A stretch of 64,000 nt of DNA from Metarhizobium sp017305935 (GCF_029601685.1 NZ_JARRIR010000015.1:1-64000); one strand, 5' to 3'. Positions 33,947 to 44,149 are shown, counted from the first letter of the stretch. The notes: generated from the letters alone by a model not told the origin. Numbers and translations: made by a program.

Positions 33947-35173
33947 ATGCCCCACGCCTACGGAGTCCATTCCGAGGTCGGCAAGCTTCGGCGCGTTCTG
34001 GTCCATCGACCTGGGGCAGCGCTTGCCCGACTCACCCCGTCGAATTGCCACGAACTGCTCTTCGACGACGTCATCTGGGTCAAGCAGGCCCGCGTCGAGC
34101 ATCTGACCTTCGTGGACGCCATGCGCCATCGCGGCGTCGAGGTCGTGTTTCTGCGCGAGATGCTGGTAGAAACGCTACAGATTCCCGAGGCTCGCCGCTG
34201 GCTTCTTGAACGGCGGGTCAATGACGACACGGTTGGCGTCGGCTTCGCCGATGATCTCAGGGCGCATCTGATGGAGATCGAGGCGGACGCCCTTTCCCTG
34301 ATCCTGCTGGGCGGACTGAGCAAGACGGAGTTACCGATCAAAAGCGCCGGCCTTCTCGCGGAAACGCTGCGGCCGGAGGATTTTGTCCTGCCGCCGCTTC
34401 CCAATCACCTCTTTACCCGTGACACGACCTGCTGGATCTATGGCGGCGTCACGCTCAATCCGATGCGCTGGAACGCGCGCAAGCTCGAGACCGTCAACAT
34501 CGCCGCCATCTATCGCTTCCACCCGGATTTCCGCGACACGGGCTTCCCGGTCTGGTGGGGCGATCCCGACAAGGACCACGGCCTTGCCACTCTAGAGGGG
34601 GGCGACGTCATGCCGATCGGCAACGGAACGGTTCTTGTGGGCATGGGCGAGCGGACGACACCACAGGCCGTCGGTCAGCTCGCGCGGTCGCTGTTCGCAC
34701 AGGGCGGCGCGGAAAGAGTGATCGCCTGCAAACTGCCTGTCGAGCGCGCCTCCATGCACCTCGACACCGTCTTCAGCTTCTGCGACCGCGATCTCGTGAC
34801 GCTTTTTGCGGATGTCGCCCACAAGATCGAGCCCTATTCCATTCGTCCGGGCGAGCGCGAAGGCACGATCGATGCACGCAAGGAAGAGCGGCCGCTCGTA
34901 GAGGTCGCGGCCGAGGTGCTGGGGCTGAAGCAGTTGCGCGTGGTCGAGACGGGCGGCGATGCCTATGTCGCTGAACGCGAGCAATGGGATGACGGCAACA
35001 ACGTCGTGGCGCTCGAGCCTGGCGTCGTCGTCGCCTACGACCGCAACACCTATACGAACACGCAGCTTCGCAAGGCAGGCGTAGAGGTCATCACCGTGCC
35101 GGGCGCCGAACTCGGCCGCGGTAGGGGTGGCGGTCATTGCATGACGTGCCCCCTCATCCGGGATCCGGTTTAA
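33947..35173 (+). CDS. arcA: Arginine deiminase
   Basis: 408-aa enzyme converting arginine to citrulline and ammonia. Conserved elements are the N-terminal GVHSEVGKLRRVLVHRPG, FTRDTTCWIYGGV, LEGGDVMPIGNG, and the C-terminal GHCMTCP with nucleophile Cys398. Full family length. The start at 33947 follows GAAGGAG; earlier in-frame codons lie inside arcD. Spaced 12 nt from arcB. Confidence 0.96.
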   Translation: MPHAYGVHSEVGKLRRVLVHRPGAALARLTPSNCHELLFDDVIWVKQARVEHLTFVDAMRHRGVEVVFLREMLVETLQIPEARRWLLERRVNDDTVGVGFADDLRAHLMEIEADALSLILLGGLSKTELPIKSAGLLAETLRPEDFVLPPLPNHLFTRDTTCWIYGGVTLNPMRWNARKLETVNIAAIYRFHPDFRDTGFPVWWGDPDKDHGLATLEGGDVMPIGNGTVLVGMGERTTPQAVGQLARSLFAQGGAERVIACKLPVERASMHLDTVFSFCDRDLVTLFADVAHKIEPYSIRPGEREGTIDARKEERPLVEVAAEVLGLKQLRVVETGGDAYVAEREQWDDGNNVVALEPGVVVAYDRNTYTNTQLRKAGVEVITVPGAELGRGRGGGHCMTCPLIRDPV

Positions 35174-35185
35174 AGGAGGTCTATC

Positions 35186-36187
35186 ATGCCCGTTAACCTG
35201 AGAGGTCGCAGTGTCCTGAAGCTGCTCGATTTCACGTCGGACGAGATCCGTTTCCTGCTCAAACTGTCAGCTTCGCTCAAGCAGGCGAAATATGGCGGCT
35301 ACGAGGAGCAACGCCTGAAAGGCAAAAACGTCGCGCTGATCTTCGAGAAGGATTCGACGCGCACACGCACGGGTTTCGAGGTGGCCGCCTATGACCAGGG
35401 CGCCCACGTTACCTATCTCGGGCCAACCGGCACCCAAATCGGCAAGAAGGAGTCGATGAAGGATACCGCCCGCGTTCTCGGGCGGATGTATGACGGCATC
35501 GAGTATCGCGGCTTCGGACAGGAACAGGCGGAAACCTTGGCGGCCTATGCCGGCGTTCCGGTCTACAACGGACTGACCGACGAGTTCCATCCGACGCAGA
35601 TTCTCGCCGATTTCCTGACTATGCGGGAATACACGCGCAAGCACCTGTCGCAGGTGAATTTCGCCTTCCTCGGTGACGCCGGAAACAACATGGGCAACTC
35701 GCTGCTGGCAGGCGCCGCGCAGATCGGCATGGATGTGCGCCTCGGCGCGCCGAAGGCGTGCTGGCCCGAAGAGGATCTCGTGCGGAAATGCCGGGAGATC
35801 GCAGCCAGGACGGGCGCGAAGATCACGCTGACCGAAGATGCTGCCGAAGCGGTAAAGGGCTGCGACTTTGTCTATACCGACGTCTGGGTGTCGATGGGGG
35901 AGCCGGATTCGGTCTGGAAGGAACGCATTGAACTGCTCACACCCTATCGTGTCACCGCTGACATCATGGCGGCGACGGGCAATCCGCATGCGAAATTCAT
36001 GCACTGCCTACCCGCGTTCCACAATCGCGAGACCGAGATCGGCGAGAAGATCTTCCAGCAATACGGCATCGACAGCATGGAAGTGACCGAAGAGGTCTTC
36101 GAGTCCGAAGCGTCCATCGTCTTCGACCAGGCGGAAAACCGAATGCACACGATCAAGGCCCTGCTGGTCGCAACCTTGGGGTCGTGA
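35186..36187 (+). CDS. arcB: Catabolic ornithine carbamoyltransferase
   Basis: 333-aa cytoplasmic enzyme that phosphorolyses citrulline to ornithine and carbamoyl phosphate. Carbamoyl-phosphate loop STRTR (57-61), HPTQ (135-138), and the ornithine site in HCLPAFHNRETEIG are all present. AAAGGAGG precedes the start. Position between arcA and arcC and the long form support the catabolic type over ArgF. Confidence 0.96.
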   Translation: MPVNLRGRSVLKLLDFTSDEIRFLLKLSASLKQAKYGGYEEQRLKGKNVALIFEKDSTRTRTGFEVAAYDQGAHVTYLGPTGTQIGKKESMKDTARVLGRMYDGIEYRGFGQEQAETLAAYAGVPVYNGLTDEFHPTQILADFLTMREYTRKHLSQVNFAFLGDAGNNMGNSLLAGAAQIGMDVRLGAPKACWPEEDLVRKCREIAARTGAKITLTEDAAEAVKGCDFVYTDVWVSMGEPDSVWKERIELLTPYRVTADIMAATGNPHAKFMHCLPAFHNRETEIGEKIFQQYGIDSMEVTEEVFESEASIVFDQAENRMHTIKALLVATLGS

Positions 36188-36188
36188 C

Positions 36189-37115
36189 ATGAGGGTCGTG
36201 ATAGCACTGGGCGGCAATGCGCTCCTCAAGCGCGGCGAGCCAATGACGGCCGATGCGCAACGCACCAACGTTCGCAAGGCGGCCGCAGCGATGGCCGATC
36301 TGGCGCGCGACCATGACATCGTGGTCGCCCATGGAAACGGACCACAGGTCGGTCTCCTCGCCTTACAGGCGGCGGCCTACAAAGACGTCGACCCCTATCC
36401 GCTCGATGTCCTGGGTGCAGAGAGCGTCGGCATGATCGGCTATCTGGTCGAGCAGGAGCTGACCAATGCGATGCCTGCGGGTTCAAGGATCGCGACACTG
36501 CTGACCCAGATAGAGGTGGACCGGGACGATCCCGCCTTCGCTCGCGCGGAAAAGCCGATAGGTCCGGTCTACACGCAGAACGAGGCGCTAAAGGCGAAAG
36601 AGGCACATGGCTGGCCTGTGGTAGAAGAAGCGCAGGGCCGCTGGCGCCGGGTCGTCCCGTCACCACTACCTCAGCATATTACCCAGATCGAGACGATCAG
36701 GCTCCTTGTCGAGGCTGGCGTCACTGTCATCTGCGCCGGCGGTGGAGGTATCCCGGTCATGCGCGAAGCCGATGGGACGCTTCGGGGACTGGAAGCGGTG
36801 ATCGACAAGGACAGAGCAGCCGGGCTTCTCGCCAAGGCGCTCGGGGCCGACGCTTTCCTGATGCTGACCGACGTGGACGCTGTTTATGAGGGGTGGGGAA
36901 CGGTCGATAGGCGGCCGATCCGCAAAGTAACGCCTGCCGAGTTGACCAGCGACGTGTTCGCGGCCGGGTCCATGCGACCGAAAGTCGAAGCGGCGTGCGA
37001 TTTTGCGAACGCGGGCGGGATTGCTGGAATAGGCCGGCTTGAAGATGCGCGCGGGATTCTGGAAGGGCGGCAAGGCACGTTGGTGACGCTTCAGGCGATC
37101 AATCAAGCGAGCTGA
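36189..37115 (+). CDS. arcC: Carbamate kinase
   Basis: 308-aa amino acid kinase making ATP from carbamoyl phosphate. Signatures: IALGGNALLKRGEPMT at the start, VVAHGNGPQVGLLALQ, VICAGGGGIPVM, DKDRAAGLLA and DAFLMLTDVDAVYEGWG. It starts 1 nt after the arcB stop. It completes the only substrate-level ATP step of the arginine deiminase route. Confidence 0.96.
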   Translation: MRVVIALGGNALLKRGEPMTADAQRTNVRKAAAAMADLARDHDIVVAHGNGPQVGLLALQAAAYKDVDPYPLDVLGAESVGMIGYLVEQELTNAMPAGSRIATLLTQIEVDRDDPAFARAEKPIGPVYTQNEALKAKEAHGWPVVEEAQGRWRRVVPSPLPQHITQIETIRLLVEAGVTVICAGGGGIPVMREADGTLRGLEAVIDKDRAAGLLAKALGADAFLMLTDVDAVYEGWGTVDRRPIRKVTPAELTSDVFAAGSMRPKVEAACDFANAGGIAGIGRLEDARGILEGRQGTLVTLQAINQAS

Positions 37116-37217
37116 TATCGCAAGTATTCATTGGCGGCGTTTCGACAGGCCCGCTCTTGCGTTTGCGTCGCACAATATATGCGTACGGCCGTGTTCTGCA
37201 TTACTGAGGAGTGAGAT

Positions 37218-37553
37218 GTGCTGGATTCTGAAACTGCGATAGCTGGGCTTGACCAGGCGGTCGCACTGGTCGTGCCGCGGGAAATGCGGGAAGCCTTGTT
37301 CATTGCTGCCGCTCACGCATGGAATACCGGCGAGGTCACCTTCGACCACGACCTTGCCATGGCGGTCGACGCTGTGGCGGAGATCCTCGCCCTTCCGCGC
37401 AAGGAAGTCATCGACTTGATGATACAGGAATGGCTCCACGCCTCGGAGGGCTTCGTTTCAGTCGAAGACCGGCCGGATATCATATTTCGGCCTTCGCACA
37501 TTCGTTCTGCCGAACAGGGCATGCCTACGGGCGTCCCTCCCATTGATAGCTGA
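37218..37553 (+). CDS. Conserved small soluble protein of unknown function
   Basis: 111 aa starting at GTG 37218 after GAGGAG. Helical and acidic (VPREMREALFIAAAHAW, LAMAVDAVAEILALPRKEVIDLMIQEWLHA), without membrane segments. No family recognised. It lies between arcC and a universal stress gene and overlaps the latter, so it is probably part of the arc operon. Confidence 0.65.
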   Translation: MLDSETAIAGLDQAVALVVPREMREALFIAAAHAWNTGEVTFDHDLAMAVDAVAEILALPRKEVIDLMIQEWLHASEGFVSVEDRPDIIFRPSHIRSAEQGMPTGVPPIDS

Positions 37554-38457
37554 CGACCGAGCGCTCCGCGAACTGAAGGTGAGGACGGCATGGAGAACAT
37601 GCCCCCCGAGACATATACTTTTCGCAACGGATTTCTCGGCCCGTTGCGACAGGTCACAGGAGCGCGCCATTCAGTTGGCTCTTCAGTGGCAGGCGCGTCT
37701 GACGGTGGTTCATGTGATCGAAGACGAAGACGACTTCCTTGAGCAGCCTGAGATGAGCTCTGTTCCGCGCGCCGTTTCGCGCAACGCTATACGCCTGCGT
37801 GAAGAGCTTACAGGTATTGATGGGCTCATAAGCGCCGTCGTCGTCAGACGAGGCCGTCCACTCGTCGAGATCAAGGAGATCGCTTTATGGGATAAAGCTG
37901 ATCTGATCGTCACGGGAATATCGCGCAACGAAACCGATGGTCGGTCCTTATTGGGCAGCACGACGACGTCTCTATTGCGAGAGAGCGGACTGCCCGTGCT
38001 TGTGGTGAAAAAGAAGTCGGTCGATACAGGCGACCGGATTGTCGTAGCGACAGATGTTTCCCCGGCTGCGTCTGCCGTGCTCGAAACCACTGTCAGGTTC
38101 TTCCGACCTGAAACCCTTATTCTGTTCCATGCATTCGATCCTCCGTTCAAGAACTGGGTCGAGAACAAAGAGGCTTATAGTCACCAGTTCTCAAAAGATA
38201 TCGCCCAACGAGCCAGAGACACCCTGGATCAATCTCTGATGACAGGCGGAGCTTGCCAGGTTCAAGTCGTCACGCTGGAGGGCGATCCAGCGGGGCAACT
38301 GGCTGAATATGTCGACGATAACGATATTGATCTGGTGATTGCCGGCACAGAAAGCAGGAGCACGATCCTGAACCTGTTTATCGACAGTGTGGCAGGCAAT
38401 ATTCTCCATGAGGTCCAGTGTGACATCATGATCGTTCCTAGCCATGCTCATCTTTGA
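37543..38457 (+). CDS. Tandem universal stress protein
   Basis: Up to 304 aa. Usp domain 1 (about 22-155, HILFATDFSARCDRSQ through LPVLVVKK) and domain 2 (about 163-304, RIVVATDVSPAASAVL through CDIMIVP). Both nucleotide signatures are partly changed (TGISRNETDGRSLLGSTT; AGTESRSTILNLFIDSVAG). The start is unsure: TTG 37543 has no clear ribosome site and GTG 37579 is an alternative. Last gene of the arc block; 233 nt without a gene or clear terminator separate it from the convergent ATPase. Confidence 0.85.
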   Translation: MIADDRALRELKVRTAWRTCPPRHILFATDFSARCDRSQERAIQLALQWQARLTVVHVIEDEDDFLEQPEMSSVPRAVSRNAIRLREELTGIDGLISAVVVRRGRPLVEIKEIALWDKADLIVTGISRNETDGRSLLGSTTTSLLRESGLPVLVVKKKSVDTGDRIVVATDVSPAASAVLETTVRFFRPETLILFHAFDPPFKNWVENKEAYSHQFSKDIAQRARDTLDQSLMTGGACQVQVVTLEGDPAGQLAEYVDDNDIDLVIAGTESRSTILNLFIDSVAGNILHEVQCDIMIVPSHAHL

Positions 38458-38690
38458 AGCATACCGCAGGCATCGAACCTGAGAAGATCCACGTCGTGCT
38501 CCGCGGGCACGGTTTCGATAGTGAGAAGCCGAGCCCAAGGAGCCGTTGGATATCCGGCAAGGGCTTATAGTCATGTGGATTCCTCGCCGTGGACCGTCAG
38601 GGGGTGGAACGCGAGCTATCGGGGCGTCATGCGAAGCCTGTTACGATCATTAGTTTCTCTATCGAAGATGCCCTAGTGCCACCGGCTGTC

Positions 38691-41531
38691 TCAGGCGGCA
38701 ACGAAGTCCCGCTTCTTGTTGTAACGTCGGGTGATCCACTTCCGGATTTCGCTGAACCAAAGGACGCTGCTGCTCATCGCAAGGCAGAGCAACCATTGAT
38801 CAAGTGACAAAGGCACCGTTCCGAACGCGGCGTTGAGAAAGCTCACATTGACGACTGCTATCTGCAGGACAACAGACAAGCCGACCGCCGCCCAAAGCCA
38901 CCTGTTCGCGAACAAATAGCTGAACGCGCTGCTGGATTCTGATCGGGCGCTGAAGCAATTGAACAGTTGGGAGAAAACCAACACGGTGAACCCCGCCGTG
39001 CGTGCTCGTTCCAGGCTCTGAGACCCTTCGATGAGCCCGCCGGGCAGATAGAAATCCATGGTCAGAAGCGCTGCCAGCGCCATCACCAGGCCGAGCGCGA
39101 TAACGCTCCGCCACATTTGCGCGTCGATTGCGTGCTCGTTGGATTTGCGAGGCGGTCGCGCCATCACGTCGTCCGTTTCCGGATCGATACCCATGGCAAG
39201 AGCAGGGCCGGAGTCCGTGATCAGATTGATCCAAAGGATTTGAGTTGCCAGCAGCGGAAGAACCAGTTCGCCACCGCCGGCGTCAGCCAATCCTATCATG
39301 CCCGCTCCGATGACGCCGAGGAAGACGGTCAGCACCTCGCCCATATTGGAAGACAAGAGATAGCGCAGGAATTTGCGTATATTGTCGAAGATTCCGCGTC
39401 CTTCCTGCACGGCGTCGACGATCGTGGCGAAATTGTCGTCGGCCAGCACCATATTGGCCGCTTCCTTGGTAACTTCCGTCCCGTTGATTCCCATTGCGAT
39501 GCCGATATCCGCCGCCTTCAACGCCGGCGCGTCGTTGACGCCGTCGCCCGTCATCGCCACGACATTGCCATCGGCCTGCAGAGCATCGACGATGCGCAGC
39601 TTGTGCACGGGAGCGACGCGGGCATAGACCGAAATCGTGCGAACTGCCGCCGCGAACGCGGCATCGTCCATTGCGTCGAGATCGGCCCCGGTCAAAGCCT
39701 TCGCGCCGCGATCGACGATGCCAAGCAAAGCGGCTATGCGCGATGCCGTACGCGGATGGTCGCCGGTGATCATCATCACGCGTATTCCGGCCCGGCGGGC
39801 TTTCGATATGGCGACGGCCGCTTCTTGCCGAGGCGGATCGATGATCCCGACCGTGCCGACAAAGATCAGATCATGTTCAAGGTCTTCGCCCTCCTCCGTG
39901 TCTTCGCCATCGGCCAGCGGCCGATAGGCGACCGACAGAGTGCGCAAGGCGTCGTCGGAGAGCCGTTCAACTTCGGCGGCGGCATGCGCGCGCTGTCCGG
40001 CGTCGAATGGAACGACATCCATACCGATCCGTACATGCGTACAACGAGCCATCAGAACATCCGGTGCTCCCTTGGTAACGAGAATCCGCTCGCTGCCATG
40101 CTCATGGTCGATCTCGATGGTCGACATCATCTTGCGGTCTGAACTGAACGGAATTTCGTTGATGCGTTCGAAGCGTCGCCTGCGGCGGTCGTCAATTTCG
40201 AGCTTACGCTCGGCAACCAGAAAAGCGGCCTCAGTGGGATCGCCCTGAATTTCCCAGACTCCGTTCTCCGCCTGGCGCAGGGCAGCATTGCCAGCCAGAC
40301 TGCCGCCGCTCAGAACCACGATCTGCTCGGCGCGCAGAGGCCCCTTGAAACCTCCACCGCCCTCAACTTCCAGATTGCCGACAGGCGCATACCCGACGCC
40401 AGTGACACGGCTGCTGCCGGACGCCGTTACGATGCGCTCGACCGTCATTTCGGATCGGGTCAGCGTTCCTGTCTTGTCCGAACAGATGACGGAAGCCGAG
40501 CCGAGCGTCTCGACCGACGAGAGCGTCTTGACCACGGCTTTTCGTCCCGCCATGCGTTGGACGCCAAGCGCGAGCACCAGGGACAATATGGCGGGGAGGC
40601 CTTCCGGGACTGCGGCGACGGCCAGCGAAACGCCCATCAGCAAAACGGAAATTACGTCGGAAGGGCCGTGGATGTCGGAAACCAAAAGCACTGTCGCGAC
40701 CACGACGATGGCGATGGCGACAACGGCAATCCCGAGCGCGCGGCCGACCCGGGCGACCTCCTTCTGCAAGGGTGTCGTTTCCTCCTTGCTGGCGTCCAGC
40801 ATCTGCGCAATGGTGCCGATTTCGGTCCGCATTGCGGTTCCGGTGACAATTGCACGACCAGTTCCCTGAACCACCGCGGTCCCTTTGAACACCATGCAGA
40901 AACGCTCGGCCAGCGGGGCAGGATGATGCAGAATGGCTGCATCCTTGAGGATGGCCTCGCTTTCGCCGGTGAGCGAGGCTTCCTGCACGCGAAGGCTTGC
41001 TGCGCTAAGCAACCTTGCATCGGCTCCGACGGCGTCACCCTCCTCAAGCAGCAGGATGTCGCCCGGCACAAGCTCGGCGCAGGGAATGCGGATTCGCTCG
41101 CCGTCCCTCAGAACGGAGGAGGTAACGGCGGTCATTCGCGCCAGCGCGGCCACGGCATCAGCAGCTCTTGTTTCCTGCACGAAGCCAAGAGCTGCATTCG
41201 CCAGGACCACCATGGCTATCACGACTGCGTCGATAGGCCAGCCCGCATGCCCGTCAATAGCCCATGCCGCGAGGGCGATAATAATTGCTCCGAGCAGCAG
41301 ATACACGAGTGGATCCCGGAACTGGGAAAGCAGGCGCTGCCAGATAGGAATCGGCGGCACCGCACGCAGTTCGTTGGGACCATTTTCTGCCAGCCGGCGT
41401 GCTGCTTCCGTTCTTGTCAGACCGCGCTGGGCGTCACTGGCGAGTTTGTCTACGACTTCCTCCGCGACGCGGAGCGAGTAGTCATCCGGTGTCTGCGGGG
41501 CGCGACCGCAGGGATTTCCGTCGCCCTTCAT
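38691..41531 (-). CDS. P-type cation ATPase, P2A (Ca2+) type
   Basis: 946-aa membrane pump. Order: N-terminal cation-ATPase domain, actuator with LTGESE, PEGLP in M4, phosphorylation site CSDKTGTLT (near 353), MTGDGVNDAP, and C-terminal helices with ILWINLITDSGPALAMG. PEGLP and the M5-M6 residues (NLITDSGPAL) resemble bacterial Ca2+ and CtpF-like pumps. GAAGGGA precedes ATG. Monocistronic, leftward, with a separate palindrome 143 nt upstream. Ion not proven. Confidence 0.92.
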   Translation of the reverse strand: MKGDGNPCGRAPQTPDDYSLRVAEEVVDKLASDAQRGLTRTEAARRLAENGPNELRAVPPIPIWQRLLSQFRDPLVYLLLGAIIIALAAWAIDGHAGWPIDAVVIAMVVLANAALGFVQETRAADAVAALARMTAVTSSVLRDGERIRIPCAELVPGDILLLEEGDAVGADARLLSAASLRVQEASLTGESEAILKDAAILHHPAPLAERFCMVFKGTAVVQGTGRAIVTGTAMRTEIGTIAQMLDASKEETTPLQKEVARVGRALGIAVVAIAIVVVATVLLVSDIHGPSDVISVLLMGVSLAVAAVPEGLPAILSLVLALGVQRMAGRKAVVKTLSSVETLGSASVICSDKTGTLTRSEMTVERIVTASGSSRVTGVGYAPVGNLEVEGGGGFKGPLRAEQIVVLSGGSLAGNAALRQAENGVWEIQGDPTEAAFLVAERKLEIDDRRRRRFERINEIPFSSDRKMMSTIEIDHEHGSERILVTKGAPDVLMARCTHVRIGMDVVPFDAGQRAHAAAEVERLSDDALRTLSVAYRPLADGEDTEEGEDLEHDLIFVGTVGIIDPPRQEAAVAISKARRAGIRVMMITGDHPRTASRIAALLGIVDRGAKALTGADLDAMDDAAFAAAVRTISVYARVAPVHKLRIVDALQADGNVVAMTGDGVNDAPALKAADIGIAMGINGTEVTKEAANMVLADDNFATIVDAVQEGRGIFDNIRKFLRYLLSSNMGEVLTVFLGVIGAGMIGLADAGGGELVLPLLATQILWINLITDSGPALAMGIDPETDDVMARPPRKSNEHAIDAQMWRSVIALGLVMALAALLTMDFYLPGGLIEGSQSLERARTAGFTVLVFSQLFNCFSARSESSSAFSYLFANRWLWAAVGLSVVLQIAVVNVSFLNAAFGTVPLSLDQWLLCLAMSSSVLWFSEIRKWITRRYNKKRDFVAA

Positions 41532-41673
41532 TCAGCAGTCCCTTCTGTGATCTCTCCATGTCTCGTTTCCAGGCAGGCACCAACCAATTGATCAGCGGGC
41601 CTGCTGGGGAGACATCGACCTCATGCCCACAAGGAGCGTTTTAGCCCATCCGAGTGGGGAAGAATGTCATCGA

Positions 41674-41691
41674 GACAGGTGACGACCTGTC
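41674..41691. promoter_or_regulatory. Palindrome GACAGGT-GACG-ACCTGTC upstream of the ATPase
   Basis: Seven-base perfect arms around a 4-nt centre, flanked on both sides by TGTCATC or GTCATC-like bases. It lies in the 272-nt non-coding space between the ATPase start and the phosphoketolase stop. It may be an operator for the pump, or the base of a terminator for the phosphoketolase gene, although no T-run is present. Confidence 0.45.
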
Positions 41692-41803
41692 ATCAAGCCG
41701 CACAAGTGGCTACACGAATGATCCGCCCCGGCTTGGAAGCGATGCAAGGTAAGGCACCGAACAGTATCAGCATTCTCCGGTTCCTGAGATGATTTCGTCA
41801 GCG

Positions 41804-44149
41804 TTAAGGCCACGTCCAGTCCCGGATTTCGGGCATATCTTCTCCATGTTCATACACATACGCCTTGTGCAGGACGAGCTTCTCCTGGAGTGCTGCAACG
41901 ATCTCCGCTCCCTTCTCCTTCAGGACGGGAAGACGCTCGATCGCCTCGATGGCCAGATGAAACCGGTCCAACTCGTTGAGGACGGCCATATCGAAGGGCG
42001 TCGTCGTGGTCCCCTCTTCGATAAAGCCGCGCACATGGAAATTTGGATGGTTGGCGCGTTTGTAGACAAGGCGATGGATAAGGTAAGAATAGCCGTGATA
42101 CGCAAAGACCACCGGTCGGTCGCGTGTGAAGATGCTGTCGAACTTCTCGTTAGAAATACCATGCGGGTGGTGTTGCGGCGATTGCAGCGCCATCAGGTCC
42201 ACGACGTTCACGACTCGGATGCGCAGATGTGGCAGAGCCTGCCGCAAGAGGTCGACAGCGGCGAGCGTTTCCATGGTCGGCACGTCGCCGGCGCAGGCCA
42301 TCACGATGTCTGGCTCCAATCCGTCCTCGGTTCCAGCCCAGTCCCATATTCCAAGGCCCGCCTCGCAGTGCTGCTCGGCCTCCGTCATGGTCAACCATTG
42401 AGGCGCGGGCTGTTTGCCAGCGACAATGACATTCACCCGATCCCACGTCTTGAGGCAATGATCGCCGACCCACAACAGGGTATTCGCATCCGGGGGCAGA
42501 TAGACGCGGACGATGTCGGCGCTTTTGTTTGCAACGAGATCGATGAAGCCGGGATCCTGATGGCTGAACCCGTTATGATCCTGCCGCCATACATGAGAAG
42601 TCAGAAGATAGTTTAGCGAGGAGATCGGCTTGCGCCATTCCAGTTCGCGCGAAACCTTCAGCCATTTGGCGTGCTGGCTGAACATGGAGTCCACAATGTG
42701 GATGAACGCCTCGTAGCAAGAGAAGAACCCATGGCGGCCAGTGAGCAGGTAGCCTTCAAGCCATCCCTGGCACAGATGCTCGGACAGTACTTCCATAACG
42801 CGCCCGTCGGGCGACAGATGATCGTCAGTTTCGAGCGTTTCGGCCATCCAGACCCGGTCCGTCGCTTCGAACACGCTGCCGAGCCGGTTGGAAGCCGTCT
42901 CGTCCGGCCCGAACACACGGAAGTTCCGCTCGTCATCGTTGAGCCGTAGGACGTCGCGTAGATAATCGCCGAGAACTTTCGTCGCCTGCGCTTCCGCCGC
43001 GCCGGGCCGGCCGACCTCCACGGCATAGCTGCGGAAGTCGGGTGTACGCAGTTCCTTGCGCAGAAGGCCGCCGTTGGCATGCGGATTGGCGCCCATGCGC
43101 CGCGGACCCTTGGGTGCCAAGGCCTTGAGCTCTGCCTTCAGTGCGCCCCTTTCATCGAACAAGTCCTCCGGGCCGTAGCTCCGCAGCCATTCCTCGAGGA
43201 TAGCGCGGTGTCCTTCGTCCTCGCGGCAATTCGCGACCGGCACTTGATGAGAGCGCCAGTGGTTCTCCACCATCTTGCCGTCCACGACCTTAGGTCCTGT
43301 CCAGCCCTTGGGGCTGCGCAGAATGATCATAGGCCACTGCGGGCGCACCGATGACGAGGATGCCTTCCCTCGGATCGCAGCGAGCCGATCGAAGACAGTG
43401 TCGAACACTCCGGCCATCTGCTGGTGCATTTCAGCGGGCTCGCTACCCTCGACAAAGAACGGCTCATAGCCGTAGCCGATGAAAAGATGCTGCAACTCGT
43501 CGTCGGAAAGCCGCGCAAGAACGGTGGGGTTGGCGATCTTGTAGCCGTTGAGGTGCAGGATGGGCAGAACCATTCCGTCACGGGCCGGATTGACAAATTT
43601 GTTAGAATGCCATGCGGCCGCGAGCGGTCCGGTTTCTGCCTCGCCGTCGCCTACCACGCAAGCCACCACCAAATCGGGATTGTCTAGCGCGGCGCCGTAG
43701 GCATGAACCAGCGCATAACCCAGCTCACCGCCTTCATGGATCGAGCCTGGCGTCTCCGGCGCAACGTGGCTCGGAACGCCGCCTGGAAATGAGAATTGCT
43801 TGAACAGCCGTCTCATTCCGGGCTCATCATCACCTATCTCGGGATAGGTTTCGGAATAGACGCCTTCCAGCCAGGTATTCGCAACCATGCCGGGGCCACC
43901 GTGCCCAGGCCCGCAGACATAGAGGATGTCCGCGTCGCGCTCGGTGATGATCCGATTCAAATGCGCATAGATGAAGTTGAGCCCCGGGGTCGTTCCCCAA
44001 TGCCCAAGGAGGCGCGGTTTGACATGCTCCGGTTTCAGCGGTTCGCGGAGTAACGGATTGTCCATCAGATAAATCTGGCCAACGGATAAATAATTGGCCG
44101 CACGCCAGTAGCGATCGATTAGCGATAATTTTCTGGTATCAAGCGACAT
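41804..44149 (-). CDS. xfp: Phosphoketolase
   Basis: 781-aa thiamine-diphosphate enzyme splitting xylulose 5-phosphate (or fructose 6-phosphate) to acetyl phosphate and an aldose phosphate. Present are GHWGTTPGLNFIYAH, CGPGHGGPG, the ThDP motif GDGEAETGPLAAAWHSNKF, YGYEP, PKGWTGP, and a complete C-terminus. The start at 44149 follows AAGGA; a longer frame crosses the leader. Acetyl phosphate can feed AckA (13399) for ATP or PHB synthesis via acetyl-CoA. Confidence 0.95.
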   Translation of the reverse strand: MSLDTRKLSLIDRYWRAANYLSVGQIYLMDNPLLREPLKPEHVKPRLLGHWGTTPGLNFIYAHLNRIITERDADILYVCGPGHGGPGMVANTWLEGVYSETYPEIGDDEPGMRRLFKQFSFPGGVPSHVAPETPGSIHEGGELGYALVHAYGAALDNPDLVVACVVGDGEAETGPLAAAWHSNKFVNPARDGMVLPILHLNGYKIANPTVLARLSDDELQHLFIGYGYEPFFVEGSEPAEMHQQMAGVFDTVFDRLAAIRGKASSSSVRPQWPMIILRSPKGWTGPKVVDGKMVENHWRSHQVPVANCREDEGHRAILEEWLRSYGPEDLFDERGALKAELKALAPKGPRRMGANPHANGGLLRKELRTPDFRSYAVEVGRPGAAEAQATKVLGDYLRDVLRLNDDERNFRVFGPDETASNRLGSVFEATDRVWMAETLETDDHLSPDGRVMEVLSEHLCQGWLEGYLLTGRHGFFSCYEAFIHIVDSMFSQHAKWLKVSRELEWRKPISSLNYLLTSHVWRQDHNGFSHQDPGFIDLVANKSADIVRVYLPPDANTLLWVGDHCLKTWDRVNVIVAGKQPAPQWLTMTEAEQHCEAGLGIWDWAGTEDGLEPDIVMACAGDVPTMETLAAVDLLRQALPHLRIRVVNVVDLMALQSPQHHPHGISNEKFDSIFTRDRPVVFAYHGYSYLIHRLVYKRANHPNFHVRGFIEEGTTTTPFDMAVLNELDRFHLAIEAIERLPVLKEKGAEIVAALQEKLVLHKAYVYEHGEDMPEIRDWTWP

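Noticed and set aside
40557..41591. 344-codon rightward frame opposite the P-type ATPase
   Set aside because: Antisense shadow; the ATPase motifs on the other strand are unambiguous.
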